15,945 bases of DNA from Clostridiales bacterium (GCA_021200895.1 JAJQFX010000060.1:1-15945); one strand, 5' to 3'; shown: positions 1-5,521, numbered from the stretch's first letter. A program made the numbers and translations. Notes: generated by a model not told the origin, from the sequence alone.

Positions 1-3
1 TAT

Positions 4-81
<78 letters not shown>

Positions 82-164
82 TTTATTACCTCTTGGAAGT
101 GTTCAAGGCCAGAACGGTTGCTTATGTTCTTCCGATCTGGCTTTCTTCTGTGAGAAAAGGACAA

Positions 165-239
165 TGGGATGTCGCCAAGTGGTAAGGCAAAGGACTTTGA
201 CTCCTTTATCCGTGGGTTCGAATCCCGCCATCCCAGCCA
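165..239 (+). tRNA. tRNA-Gln (anticodon TTG)
   Basis: The acceptor stem TGGGATG/CATCCCA is perfect. The anticodon stem AAGGA/TCCTT encloses CTTTGAC, giving anticodon TTG (Gln, CAA/CAG codons). The T-arm is GTGGG-TTCGAAT-CCCGC, the discriminator base is G and CCA is encoded. It lies 83 nt after tRNA-His on the same strand and is probably cotranscribed. Confidence 0.96.
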
Positions 240-283
240 GAATATTACGGGTAATTCCCCCGTTGTCATAGCTTGTGCTTCAC

Positions 284-359
284 GCCCCAGTAGCTCAGTC
301 GGCAGAGCACCTGCCTTTTAAGCAGGGTGTCCGGGGTTCGAATCCCCGCTGGAGCACCA
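284..359 (+). tRNA. tRNA-Lys (anticodon TTT), with a C3-A70 mismatch
   Basis: The anticodon stem CCTGC/GCAGG encloses CTTTTAA, giving anticodon TTT (Lys). The T-arm is CGGGG-TTCGAAT-CCCCG and CCA is encoded. The acceptor strands GCCCCAG and CTGGAGC pair at six of seven positions, but position 3 is C opposite A70. A T at position 3 would restore the helix. The rest of the molecule is normal, so it is probably functional. It is the last tRNA before the terminator. Confidence 0.94.
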
Positions 360-362
360 AAG

Positions 363-399
363 CTCCCGAGCGCAAATGCGTTCGGGAGTTGTTTCTTTT
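363..399 (+). terminator. Intrinsic terminator of the His-Gln-Lys tRNA run
   Basis: An 11-bp stem (363-373 with 378-388, one G-T pair) has an AAAT loop and is followed by a T-rich tract at 389-399. It begins only 4 nt after the CCA of tRNA-Lys. Confidence 0.93.
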
Positions 400-433
400 C
401 CCCTTCCCTTCCAATGGGATTCCCGTCAGCACA

Positions 434-486
434 AAAATAGGGCCAGCCCCTCTCTTGCCTGCGCTTGAGAGCGGCCGGCCCTTTTT
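434..486 (-). terminator. Terminator of the minus-strand tail-protein operon, probably bidirectional
   Basis: GGGCCAGCC (440-448) pairs with GGCCGGCCC (473-481) with one mismatch. An inner CTCTC/GAGAG stem extends it. The stem is flanked by TTTTT on the plus side (482-486) and by AAAAA at 433-437, which is a U tract when read from the minus strand. It follows the stop of the minus-strand gene closely and separates it from the convergent tRNA run. Confidence 0.85.
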
Positions 487-499
487 CTATCGGCCTGGT

Positions 500-2602
500 T
501 TATGCGATGGGTTCGTCAAAGGTAATGATTACATTCTTTCCGCTGCCCGGCAGGGAGAAGCGGAGATACACACACTGGGACCCGTATCCGTTCCAGTTGG
601 CCCCGTTGTCATGGGTCTGGGTGAGCTGATAGTAGTCCTCCTCCAGCTCCGTCACGTCAAACCAGGTGGAGAACGGTGTGGTGCCGGAAAGCTCCTGGTG
701 GCACTCGAAGGAGTCATTGAAGAAGTCTATCCTGCAATGGGAGGCCGTGGTGACGGACGTGCCCCGGATATAGAGCGTCTTCGGGAAGCCGTCGCTGTCC
801 TGCCCCAGGAATTGATTTTCAATGAAGCCGGTCACAAAGTAATCGGCGTCCGTGCCAACGTTGCCGTAAGACATATATTTGCCGTCCATGTAGCCCACGT
901 CGTTGTAGATGGAGCCGTCGCTGTCGATGGAGGTGGGAATCAGGTTCGTCACATCGTAGCTGGGCGCGGCCTCCTCGGCGGAGATGACCAAATCGCCCGT
1001 CACCGCCGAAACAGTGATGGAGCCATCCGTCGCGTCATAAGCGTCCGCCGTGATGTCCACCCCGCCCATGGTGACGGTGACGTTGCTCAGGGTGTAGCCG
1101 CTGGTGGTGACGGTCAGGACGGTGGAGTAGCCCTCCCCATCCACGGCATAGGTGGCTGCGTTGGAGGAGGTAACACCGTCCAGCGTGTAGGAGATGCTGT
1201 GGGTGTTCACGCTGGCTGTGGCGGTGATAACAATATCGCCGGTGACAGTGCTGATAGAAATCGTCATGGCGTCTGCGTTCCACACGTCGGCGGTGACATC
1301 CACACCGCCCATGGTAACGGTCATGCCCGTCAGCGCCGCGCCGGAGGGCAGAGTGAGGGTCGCGGCATAGCTGCCGCCATTGGAGACTGTGGCGGCGCTG
1401 TTGCTGGTGGTCAGCCCGGTAAGGGTGTTTGTGATTGTATTCTTGATGGTAACGGTGTCCGGCGTGCCGTCAATCATGGCAGTTCGGTAACGGTTCACCA
1501 GGTCGGCCTGAATGCCCGCTCTGCCGCACCAGTACAGCACATTGTCCAGGATGCTGCCGCCCTCCGCCAGGCCGGAAAAATAGTCTCTTAGTCCGACCCA
1601 AGGGGAGTACGTCCGCTTGATATTCAGCACGCTGCCGCCCCACAGGGTCCCCATCAGGGCGCTGACCTCATAGTGAATGTCCAAATCTGCGCCGGACATC
1701 CCCAAAAGCGCCTGGAGGAAGAAGCAGACCAGCCCGGTGCGGTCGATGCCCCGGGAGCAGTGGATGTAGGTGGGAACGCCCATGGCGGCGTTCTCCATAC
1801 ATTGATTGAAGCAGGCAACCAGGGTGCCTCTGTACTCATTTGTACTTTCAAGGGAGAACAGGTTCTCGTAGGAGTCCGGCGTTTCCAGCGGGAAGGAGCC
1901 GTACCCCACGCCGTCCCCGAAGTTGTATTGGCTGGCGCCGCTGTTCTCCAGGTCGATTTCATATTTCAGGTGGCAGACGTTTTTCATCGTGGCGGCAAAG
2001 GTGGAGGACGCGCTCGGATAGACGCCGCGATACAGCAGACCATACCGCACCGTTCCGCCGTCGCAGGCGGAGCCGCCCAGGTCTCTGGCGTTATCTTCCT
2101 CCGTGTCGTAAATCTGCCGCAGGCTGCCGATGGCAAGGAGCTTGCCGTTGGCCGTGGTGCCGCCGCTCCCATCGACGGTGTACCAGCGGTAGGTGTGCCC
2201 CGGAATCAGGCCACGGACGGTATAGGTTCCGGCGGAAACGGCTTCGCTCCAGGACAGGTCTGGGGCGTCCTCATCACAGAGGTAGAGGGTACCCGCCGCA
2301 GGGAGGGTGAGGTCATACCCGGCGGGGTCGTCATAGTTCGCTTCCGTGGTGGCGTAGTCCCCCATCACCGAGACGGTGGCGTAGTTGTCCTCCGTGTACG
2401 CCGCCTCCGCCGCCTCCAGATAGGCGGCCAGCGTGCTGTTGAGCTGGGAGAAGGTGGAGACGCTGTCGTCCGTTCCGCTGCCGTAGCCGCCGACCAGGGT
2501 GGCGATGGCGTCGTGGATGGTGGCGTCGCTCCCGCCGGTGGCGGCGTTGGCCGAGGTCAGGTCGGCCTGAAGCTGGGCCTGGATGGTGCTCAGGCTGCTC
2601 AC
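500..2602 (-). CDS. Phage tail-like protein with a tyrosine/dual-specificity phosphatase domain and Ig-like repeats
   Basis: The protein has 700 residues. Residues 1-70 are polar and helical, like an oligomerising stalk. Residues 92-165 look like a beta-sandwich. Residues 170-375 carry the signature of the Y_phosphatase3 (PF13350-like) family: RDLGG at 173-177, then GLLYRG, then the P-loop HCSRGIDRTG at 281-290 with Cys282 and Arg288 intact. Two repeats of about 75 residues follow (384-462 and 466-543), each containing MGGVD(V/I)TAD and VTGD(I/L)VI, a beta repeat common in Firmicutes phage tail and surface proteins. The C-terminal 150 residues are aromatic- and Gly-rich and may bind a ligand. 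There is no signal peptide or anchor. The GTG start overlaps the stop of the upstream small gene (TAGTG), implying translational coupling. Inference: a receptor-binding or tail-tip protein left from a prophage, with an enzyme domain of unknown target. Confidence 0.82.
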   Translation of the reverse strand: MSSLSTIQAQLQADLTSANAATGGSDATIHDAIATLVGGYGSGTDDSVSTFSQLNSTLAAYLEAAEAAYTEDNYATVSVMGDYATTEANYDDPAGYDLTLPAAGTLYLCDEDAPDLSWSEAVSAGTYTVRGLIPGHTYRWYTVDGSGGTTANGKLLAIGSLRQIYDTEEDNARDLGGSACDGGTVRYGLLYRGVYPSASSTFAATMKNVCHLKYEIDLENSGASQYNFGDGVGYGSFPLETPDSYENLFSLESTNEYRGTLVACFNQCMENAAMGVPTYIHCSRGIDRTGLVCFFLQALLGMSGADLDIHYEVSALMGTLWGGSVLNIKRTYSPWVGLRDYFSGLAEGGSILDNVLYWCGRAGIQADLVNRYRTAMIDGTPDTVTIKNTITNTLTGLTTSNSAATVSNGGSYAATLTLPSGAALTGMTVTMGGVDVTADVWNADAMTISISTVTGDIVITATASVNTHSISYTLDGVTSSNAATYAVDGEGYSTVLTVTTSGYTLSNVTVTMGGVDITADAYDATDGSITVSAVTGDLVISAEEAAPSYDVTNLIPTSIDSDGSIYNDVGYMDGKYMSYGNVGTDADYFVTGFIENQFLGQDSDGFPKTLYIRGTSVTTASHCRIDFFNDSFECHQELSGTTPFSTWFDVTELEEDYYQLTQTHDNGANWNGYGSQCVYLRFSLPGSGKNVIITFDEPIA

Positions 2603-2790
2603 TAGGCGTCACCTCCCACCAGGGCGGCCAGGTCGGCCACAGAGCCGTCCAGGGCTTCGGTCAGCGTCTCCACGCTGGTCTCGAGGGCACTGACGGAGTT
2701 GTCCAGGGCGGCGATGCCCTCCTCCATGTTGTTCAGGGCGGCGGCAGTGATGGTGTTGCCGCTGGCCCAGGTCGTTTTCGTGTAAGACAT
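2602..2790 (-). CDS. Small coiled-coil phage tail-type protein
   Basis: The product has 62 residues and begins MSYTKTTWASGNTITAAALN. This YTKTTW...G-(D/N)-TITA-LN-ME-GI pattern is a frequent N-terminus of Firmicutes phage tail or baseplate proteins. Hydrophobic heptads across residues 25-55 predict a coiled coil, probably an oligomerisation stalk. I chose the ATG at 2790 because AAAGGGGGG lies just upstream; an in-frame start at 2808 has no such site. Its TAG stop shares a base with the GTG start of the tail/phosphatase gene, so the two are translated as a pair. It may be the stalk or chaperone of the larger protein, or the separated N-terminal part of what was once a longer tail protein. Confidence 0.75.
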   Translation of the reverse strand: MSYTKTTWASGNTITAAALNNMEEGIAALDNSVSALETSVETLTEALDGSVADLAALVGGDA

Positions 2791-2804
2791 TTGGTTCCCC
2801 CCTT

Positions 2805-2861
2805 TCAACTGCGCCGGACGGGCTGCGGTGCCGGGGTCAGGTTAGTTCGGTTTATTTTCAT
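2805..2861 (-). CDS. Possible 18-residue ORF in the tail-operon leader
   Basis: An ATG at 2861 follows AAAGGAACGAACGCAA on the minus strand and opens the reading frame MKINRTNLTPAPQPVRRS before a TGA. The ribosome binding site is moderate. The sequence could be a leader peptide or the surviving N-terminus of a deleted phage gene. I do not recognise a family. It ends 14 nt before the start of the coiled-coil gene. Confidence 0.35.
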   Translation of the reverse strand: MKINRTNLTPAPQPVRRS

Positions 2862-2886
2862 TTGCGTTCGTTCCTTTCAATGGTAT

Positions 2887-2969
2887 CCGCCGCACTGGCG
2901 GTAGCTCTGCACCCAGGCCAATGGATGGCCTGGGTGCTTCGGTTTAGCGGTATCCTGTCGCCAAAGGCG
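2887..2969 (-). promoter_or_regulatory. Structured 5' leader of the tail-protein operon
   Basis: Read on the minus strand, the leader contains three consecutive hairpins. They are CGCC-AAA-GGCG (2959-2969), a perfect 12-bp stem with a 5-nt loop (2909-2937) and CCGCC-AGTGC-GGCGG (2887-2901). GGTATCC occurs near both ends (2882-2888 and 2949-2955). No T tract follows any of them, so they do not look like terminators. Their function is unknown; RNA stabilisation or translational control is possible. Confidence 0.5.
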
Positions 2970-2979
2970 GCAGTTGAAC

Positions 2980-2990
2980 CACGATTTGTG
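2980..2990. promoter_or_regulatory. Weak third copy of the XRE-type operator
   Basis: CACGATTTGTG resembles the two better operators at 3041 and 3132 (CACGA-N-TCGTG pattern) but has one mismatched arm. It lies about 65-75 nt inside the minus-strand transcript. Confidence 0.4.
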
Positions 2991-3040
2991 AGAGGCAGGC
3001 AGATTTGAGATTTGAGACGTAGTTTTATGTCCTCATAAAT

Positions 3041-3051
3041 CACGAATCGTG
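3041..3051. promoter_or_regulatory. Operator in the tail-operon promoter (CACGAATCGTG)
   Basis: This perfect 11-bp palindrome lies immediately downstream of the minus-strand -10 box, at roughly +4 to +14 of that transcript. It differs by one base from the site at 3132-3142 inside the XRE gene's own promoter. It is therefore the likely binding site of the adjacent XRE repressor. Confidence 0.68.
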
Positions 3052-3061
3052 GTCTATGCTT

Positions 3062-3090
3062 AGTATAATACACGCAGTCCCATTTGTCAA
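3062..3090 (-). promoter_or_regulatory. Strong sigma-A-type promoter of the tail-protein operon
   Basis: On the minus strand TTGACA (3090-3085), a 17-nt spacer and TATACT (3067-3062) form a near-consensus promoter. It directs transcription leftward through the hairpin leader into the coiled-coil and tail/phosphatase genes, and faces away from the XRE promoter. Confidence 0.85.
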
Positions 3091-3120
3091 CCCCAAAAAT
3101 CTCTTTTTGTGAAAAATTGA

Positions 3121-3149
3121 TTGACTATATTCACGAAGCGTGTTATCAT
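3121..3149 (+). promoter_or_regulatory. Promoter of the XRE regulator gene
   Basis: TTGACT (3121-3126), a 17-nt spacer and TATCAT (3144-3149) lie 23 nt before the XRE start codon. The spacer contains the operator-like palindrome at 3132-3142. Confidence 0.75.
3132..3142. promoter_or_regulatory. Operator between -35 and -10 of the XRE promoter (CACGAAGCGTG)
   Basis: CACG-AAG-CGTG differs from the 3041-3051 site at one base and sits exactly in the promoter spacer. Repressor bound here would block RNA polymerase, which fits autorepression by the XRE protein. Confidence 0.68.
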
Positions 3150-3171
3150 GTCAGAGAAGGGGGAATGCACA

Positions 3172-3558
3172 ATGACAGTTGGACAACGCCTCAAATTGCT
3201 CCGGGAGGAGCATTCTCTCACCCAGGGGCAGTGTGCCGCAGCGCTGGGGCTATCCAAGAGCACCATCGGAATGTATGAAATCGGGCAGCGGGAGCCGAAC
3301 CTGGAAACGCTGCACGCCATAGCCGATTATTTTCAGGTGGATGTGGCCTATCTTCTCGGGACGCAGGAAATCAGGAGCGTGGACGAGCTGCTGCGGCAGG
3401 TGGAGGAAACGCTGACTATCTCAGATACCGACCCGCAGTTGACTGAACTGATGGACAGCGCGGCCCAGCTGAACGCCCAGGGAAAGCAAAAGCTGGTGGA
3501 GTACGCCAGCGACCTGGTGCTGTCCGGGCATTATCGGCGGAACGAGAGCACCGTATAA
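3172..3558 (+). CDS. XRE-family transcriptional repressor
   Basis: The protein has 128 residues. Residues 4-60 form a Cro/C1-type helix-turn-helix: LKLLREEHSLTQGQCAAALG is followed by SKSTIGMYEIGQREPNLETL and the closing helix ADYFQVDVAYLLG. The C-terminal half is a short helical region without a protease or metal-binding motif, so it is probably a dimerisation domain. I chose ATG 3172 because AAGGGGG lies 8 nt upstream; the in-frame upstream extension lies inside the promoter. Operator-like palindromes in its own promoter and in the divergent tail-operon promoter suggest that it represses both, like a phage immunity repressor. The HAD gene follows after 16 nt, so the two are probably cotranscribed. 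Confidence 0.9.
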   Translation: MTVGQRLKLLREEHSLTQGQCAAALGLSKSTIGMYEIGQREPNLETLHAIADYFQVDVAYLLGTQEIRSVDELLRQVEETLTISDTDPQLTELMDSAAQLNAQGKQKLVEYASDLVLSGHYRRNESTV

Positions 3559-3574
3559 CAAGGAGCAGCCGCTG

Positions 3575-4330
3575 ATGTACCGGAATTACATTTTTGACCT
3601 GTACGGAACGCTGGTGGACATCCACACCGACGAATATAAAGACGAACTTTGGCAGGCGCTGTGTCCCCTCCTGGCAGAGGACGGCGTCTCCTACCAGCCG
3701 GAGGAGCTGCGAAGGGCTTACCATGACGAGGTGCGCCGCCAGGAGGCGCTTCTGCGGAAGGCCCTCAAGGATGCGGGCCGCACCGGGGAGCCAGAGCTTG
3801 AAATCGGGGACGTATTCCGGAGGCTGGTTTCAGCGAAAGGGGTCTGCCTAGACGGGCAGGAAATCGCCGCCCTGGCCCGCACCTTCCGCATCCTGTCCAC
3901 AGAAAAGCTCCGCCTTTTCGATGGCGCAGAGGCGCTGCTTCGCCGCCTGAAAGCGGATGGGAAAGACGTTTACCTGCTGTCCAACGCCCAGCGGCTCTTC
4001 ACCGGGCCGGAGCTGTCCAGCCTGGGGCTGAACGGGTATTTCGACGGTATCCTCCTGTCCTCCGACGCCGGGGTAAAGAAGCCTGACCCCCGGTTCTATC
4101 AAATGCTGCTGCGCCAATACCGCCTCCGGGCGGAGGACTGCCTGATGACAGGGAACGACGACCTGGCCGACTGCCACGGTGCGGCGGCGGTGGGGATGGA
4201 CAGCTGCTATATCTGCACCGAGCAGTCCCCTGTGCGGCAGCGGCTCCTGCCGCCGCGCTGCAGGGAAATTCATCACATTTTGGAGGTGCTGACCGTGGGG
4301 GAAGCGGCGCTGGCCAAGCTGCCTGACTGA
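3575..4330 (+). CDS. HAD-superfamily hydrolase, YjjG/dehalogenase-like
   Basis: The protein has 251 residues with a Rossmann-type HAD core and a helical cap (about residues 20-110). The motifs are IFDLYGTL (nucleophile Asp8), VYLLSN in motif II, KKPDPRFY in motif III and MTGNDDLAD in motif IV. The residue two after the nucleophile is Tyr10 instead of the Asp that serves as acid/base in HAD phosphatases; the same FD-x-YGTL form is known from haloacid dehalogenases. The substrate is therefore open. AAGGAG lies 9 nt before the ATG. The gene follows the XRE repressor with a 16-nt gap and no terminator, so it is probably under the same autoregulated promoter. The next 280 bases, in frame with its stop, belong to a phage-type ADP-ribosyltransferase remnant. 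Confidence 0.85.
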   Translation: MYRNYIFDLYGTLVDIHTDEYKDELWQALCPLLAEDGVSYQPEELRRAYHDEVRRQEALLRKALKDAGRTGEPELEIGDVFRRLVSAKGVCLDGQEIAALARTFRILSTEKLRLFDGAEALLRRLKADGKDVYLLSNAQRLFTGPELSSLGLNGYFDGILLSSDAGVKKPDPRFYQMLLRQYRLRAEDCLMTGNDDLADCHGAAAVGMDSCYICTEQSPVRQRLLPPRCREIHHILEVLTVGEAALAKLPD

Positions 4331-4613
4331 AAAGGGACGGTTTACCGGTCTGTCAGCACCAGCATGATAGACGACCCGACGGCGTTTTTAACGCAGTATC
4401 GCAAAGATGAAGCCATTCTGTTCTCTGCTTATACATCCACCGGGGAAAAACGTCTATGACCCAAATATGGAGATTCAGTATGTAATTACGTCTAGACGAG
4501 GGAAAGACATCTCAAGCATAAACGTGAAGGAACAAGAAGTCTTGTTCAAACGCAATGCAAAATTTATCGTTGAACGAGTTGATGGGAAAACTATTTACAT
4601 ATCGGAGGTGTAG
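4331..4613 (+). pseudogene. ADP-ribosyltransferase remnant (5'-truncated, frameshifted)
   Basis: The first frame, read from 4331, gives GTVYRSV and then DEAILFSAYTSTG, matching the Arg and Ser-Thr-Ser-type motifs of ADP-ribosyltransferase exoenzymes (PF03496 type). It stops shortly after. The next frame continues KNVYDPNMEIQYVITSRRG, DISSIN and KEQEVLFKRNAKFIV, the usual C-terminus with the ExE motif (EQE). One extra base in GGGGAAAAA (4442-4450) explains the break. No start codon with a ribosome binding site exists for the first part, so the N-terminal region is also lost. In Firmicutes phages such domains often sit at the C-terminus of head-morphogenesis proteins, which fits a prophage remnant. 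A lone 68-residue ORF from ATG 4407 covers part of it but has no credible start. A homopolymer sequencing error could explain the frameshift but not the missing N-terminus. Confidence 0.72.
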
Positions 4614-4616
4614 CCA

Positions 4617-4829
4617 ATGGAGACACATAAGTATCCTGACAGATTCTATACCGACCCCGGGTTTCGGCGTGTTCTATGCTGTTATTGCAAGTCTTACTTA
4701 GGCAGAACTTCTTGCAAATGGTATAAAAATATCCCGGATGAGTTGTTATCCAGAATGCCAACCGATTCTCAGGATTGTGGAAACGGACACCATTTCGAGC
4801 CGAAGGAAGAAAACGAAAGCACGATGTGA
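4617..4829 (+). CDS. Small Cys-rich, probably metal-binding phage-type protein
   Basis: The protein has 70 residues. A CCYCK cluster near residue 22, a second Cys about 11 residues later, and C-G-N-G-H-H near the C-terminus, followed by FEPKEE, suggest a small zinc-binding fold. The middle (GRTSC-W-NIPDELLS) resembles small Firmicutes proteins of the type C-x-A-Y-P-x-GIP-x-E-I...FEP, which occur in phages and chromosomes; this similarity is from memory. GGAGGTG lies 6 nt before the ATG, and the gap to the ADP-ribosyltransferase remnant is 3 nt, so both once formed one operon. A terminator follows directly. The function is unknown. Confidence 0.65.
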   Translation: METHKYPDRFYTDPGFRRVLCCYCKSYLGRTSCKWYKNIPDELLSRMPTDSQDCGNGHHFEPKEENESTM

Positions 4830-4846
4830 AAACACCGTGCTTTTCT
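4817..4846 (+). terminator. Intrinsic terminator after the Cys-rich small gene
   Basis: AAGCACGATGT (4817-4827) pairs with ACACCGTGCTT (4832-4842) with one A-C mismatch and a GAAA loop, followed by TTTTCTT. The stop codon lies inside the stem. Confidence 0.8.
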
Positions 4847-4872
4847 TATGCCAATTTTCAGGAGGTACCTGC

Positions 4873-4989
4873 ATGATTTGCCCCTATCATGTCAAAAAAA
4901 GAACGACCGTCCTGCATTGGGTGCAGACCAACCAGGACGGAGACGGTGGGTTTCCGGCAGGAGGACTTGCAAGCCATCCTGGGCCATGA
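4873..4989 (+). pseudogene. Truncated small phage-type gene (N-terminus only)
   Basis: A near-perfect ribosome binding site, AGGAGGT, lies 6 nt before the ATG. The product begins MICPYHVKKRTTVLHWVQTN and reads about 25 plausible residues. It then runs in a wrong frame through tyrosine-recombinase DNA and stops at 4989. Short proteins starting MICPY with spaced Cys residues are frequent in Firmicutes phages, which I recall but cannot check here. The coding change near 4945 marks a deletion joint. The strong initiation site suggests that the peptide may still be made. Confidence 0.55.
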
Positions 4990-5068
4990 AAGCTATGAAA
5001 TCACTGCCAGCATCTATATCCACCAAAGCCCGGGAACGTTGCAAAAAGCCATGGAGATAATCGGCTGA
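4889..5068 (+). pseudogene. 3' end of a tyrosine recombinase (integrase) gene
   Basis: A frame of 59 residues ends in DLQAILGHESYEITASIYIH and QSPGTLQKAMEIIG. This is the C-terminal catalytic end of phage-type tyrosine recombinases, with the LGH histidine and the IYIH tyrosine. The R...HxxR part and all N-terminal domains are missing. Only about 4945-5068 is recombinase DNA; the segment before it belongs to the fused small gene, and the ATG at 4889 is incidental. The fragment ends 99 nt from the 3' end of tRNA-Pro(GGG), the usual place for an integrase beside its attachment site. Confidence 0.75.
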
Positions 5069-5129
5069 ACCGTAACAACCCCGTAGCAACGCTATGCGAT
5101 TTTTGAGAAATAGACAACGCTAAAAGTGC

Positions 5130-5164
5130 AAAAAAGTGGGCGAATCTGAAAAGATTCGCCCACT
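5130..5164 (-). terminator. Terminator of tRNA-Pro(GGG)
   Basis: A perfect 12-bp stem (5135-5146 with 5153-5164) is followed, in the minus direction, by a run of T (A at 5130-5134). Flanking TTTT at 5164-5167 could also let it work on the plus strand, ending transcripts from the phage-like island. Confidence 0.9.
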
Positions 5165-5166
5165 TT

Positions 5167-5243
5167 TGGTCCGAGTGTTGAGATTCGAACTCAAGGCCTC
5201 TTGAACCCCATTCAAGCGCGATACCAAACTTCGCCACACCCGG
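5167..5243 (-). tRNA. tRNA-Pro (anticodon GGG)
   Basis: Read on the minus strand, the acceptor CCGGGTG/CACTCGG has one G-T pair. The anticodon stem CTTGA/TCAAG encloses ATGGGGT, giving anticodon GGG (Pro, CCC/CCU). The T-arm is TTGAG-TTCGAAT-CTCAA and CCA is encoded. A tyrosine-recombinase remnant lies beyond its 3' end, so this may be the old attachment site of the decayed prophage. Confidence 0.96.
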
Positions 5244-5269
5244 ATGTTGCCGTTCCCGACAGCCAGATT

Positions 5270-5298
5270 ATAATAGCACACTCCGGCAGAAATTGCAA
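5270..5298 (-). promoter_or_regulatory. Promoter of tRNA-Pro(GGG)
   Basis: On the minus strand TTGCAA (5298-5293), a 17-nt spacer and TATTAT (5275-5270) lie about 27 nt before the tRNA 5' end. A TATAAT shifted by 3 nt overlaps the -10. Confidence 0.75.
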
Positions 5299-5387
5299 GC
5301 CCCAATTTTTGTTTTTTTCAGATTTTTCCGTGTGGGCAGCGTGTCACCCTCGCCAGGCAATTTTTTCCTCTTTTCTGAAAAAAGGGG

Positions 5388-5416
5388 TTGACAAACGTCG
5401 GTTCTTCTGCTATCTT
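5388..5416 (+). promoter_or_regulatory. Promoter of the metY leader and gene
   Basis: A consensus TTGACA (5388-5393), a 17-nt spacer and TATCTT (5411-5416) set the start near 5423. This leaves a leader of about 250 nt before the metY start codon. Confidence 0.85.
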
Positions 5417-5424
5417 AATCATAG

Positions 5425-5449
5425 TAAATCCCTAGGAAATAGGGAATTA
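5425..5449. promoter_or_regulatory. Operator-like inverted repeat at the metY transcription start
   Basis: The imperfect palindrome TAAATCCCT-N7-AGGGAATTA (5425-5433, 5441-5449) covers the predicted +1 region. Its position suits a repressor site. An AT-rich dyad with this spacing is compatible with Rrf2-family sulfur regulators (CymR type), but I could not match a consensus. It could also fold as the first hairpin of the leader RNA. Confidence 0.5.
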
Positions 5450-5521
5450 AGGCTCCCGGCCTCATTTCTGCCGGAACCGCTATCTTCCCGCCGCGTCCTG
5501 CGGCGTAAGGAGTGTCAGACG

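Noticed and set aside
275..1591. 438-residue plus-strand ORF starting inside tRNA-Lys
   Set aside because: It begins in a tRNA, crosses two terminators and then runs antisense to the tail-protein gene.
500..2602. Diversity-generating retroelement target in the tail protein
   Set aside because: No reverse transcriptase, template repeat or adenine-biased variable repeat is visible in the window.
1673..2605. 310-residue plus-strand ORF opposite the tail-protein gene
   Set aside because: Low-complexity Gly/Val/Arg composition of a GC-rich antisense frame; the opposite frame has clear domains and a coupled start.
2858..3073. 71-residue minus-strand ORF in the tail-operon leader
   Set aside because: It starts within the promoter -10 region, lacks a ribosome binding site and runs through the operators and hairpins.
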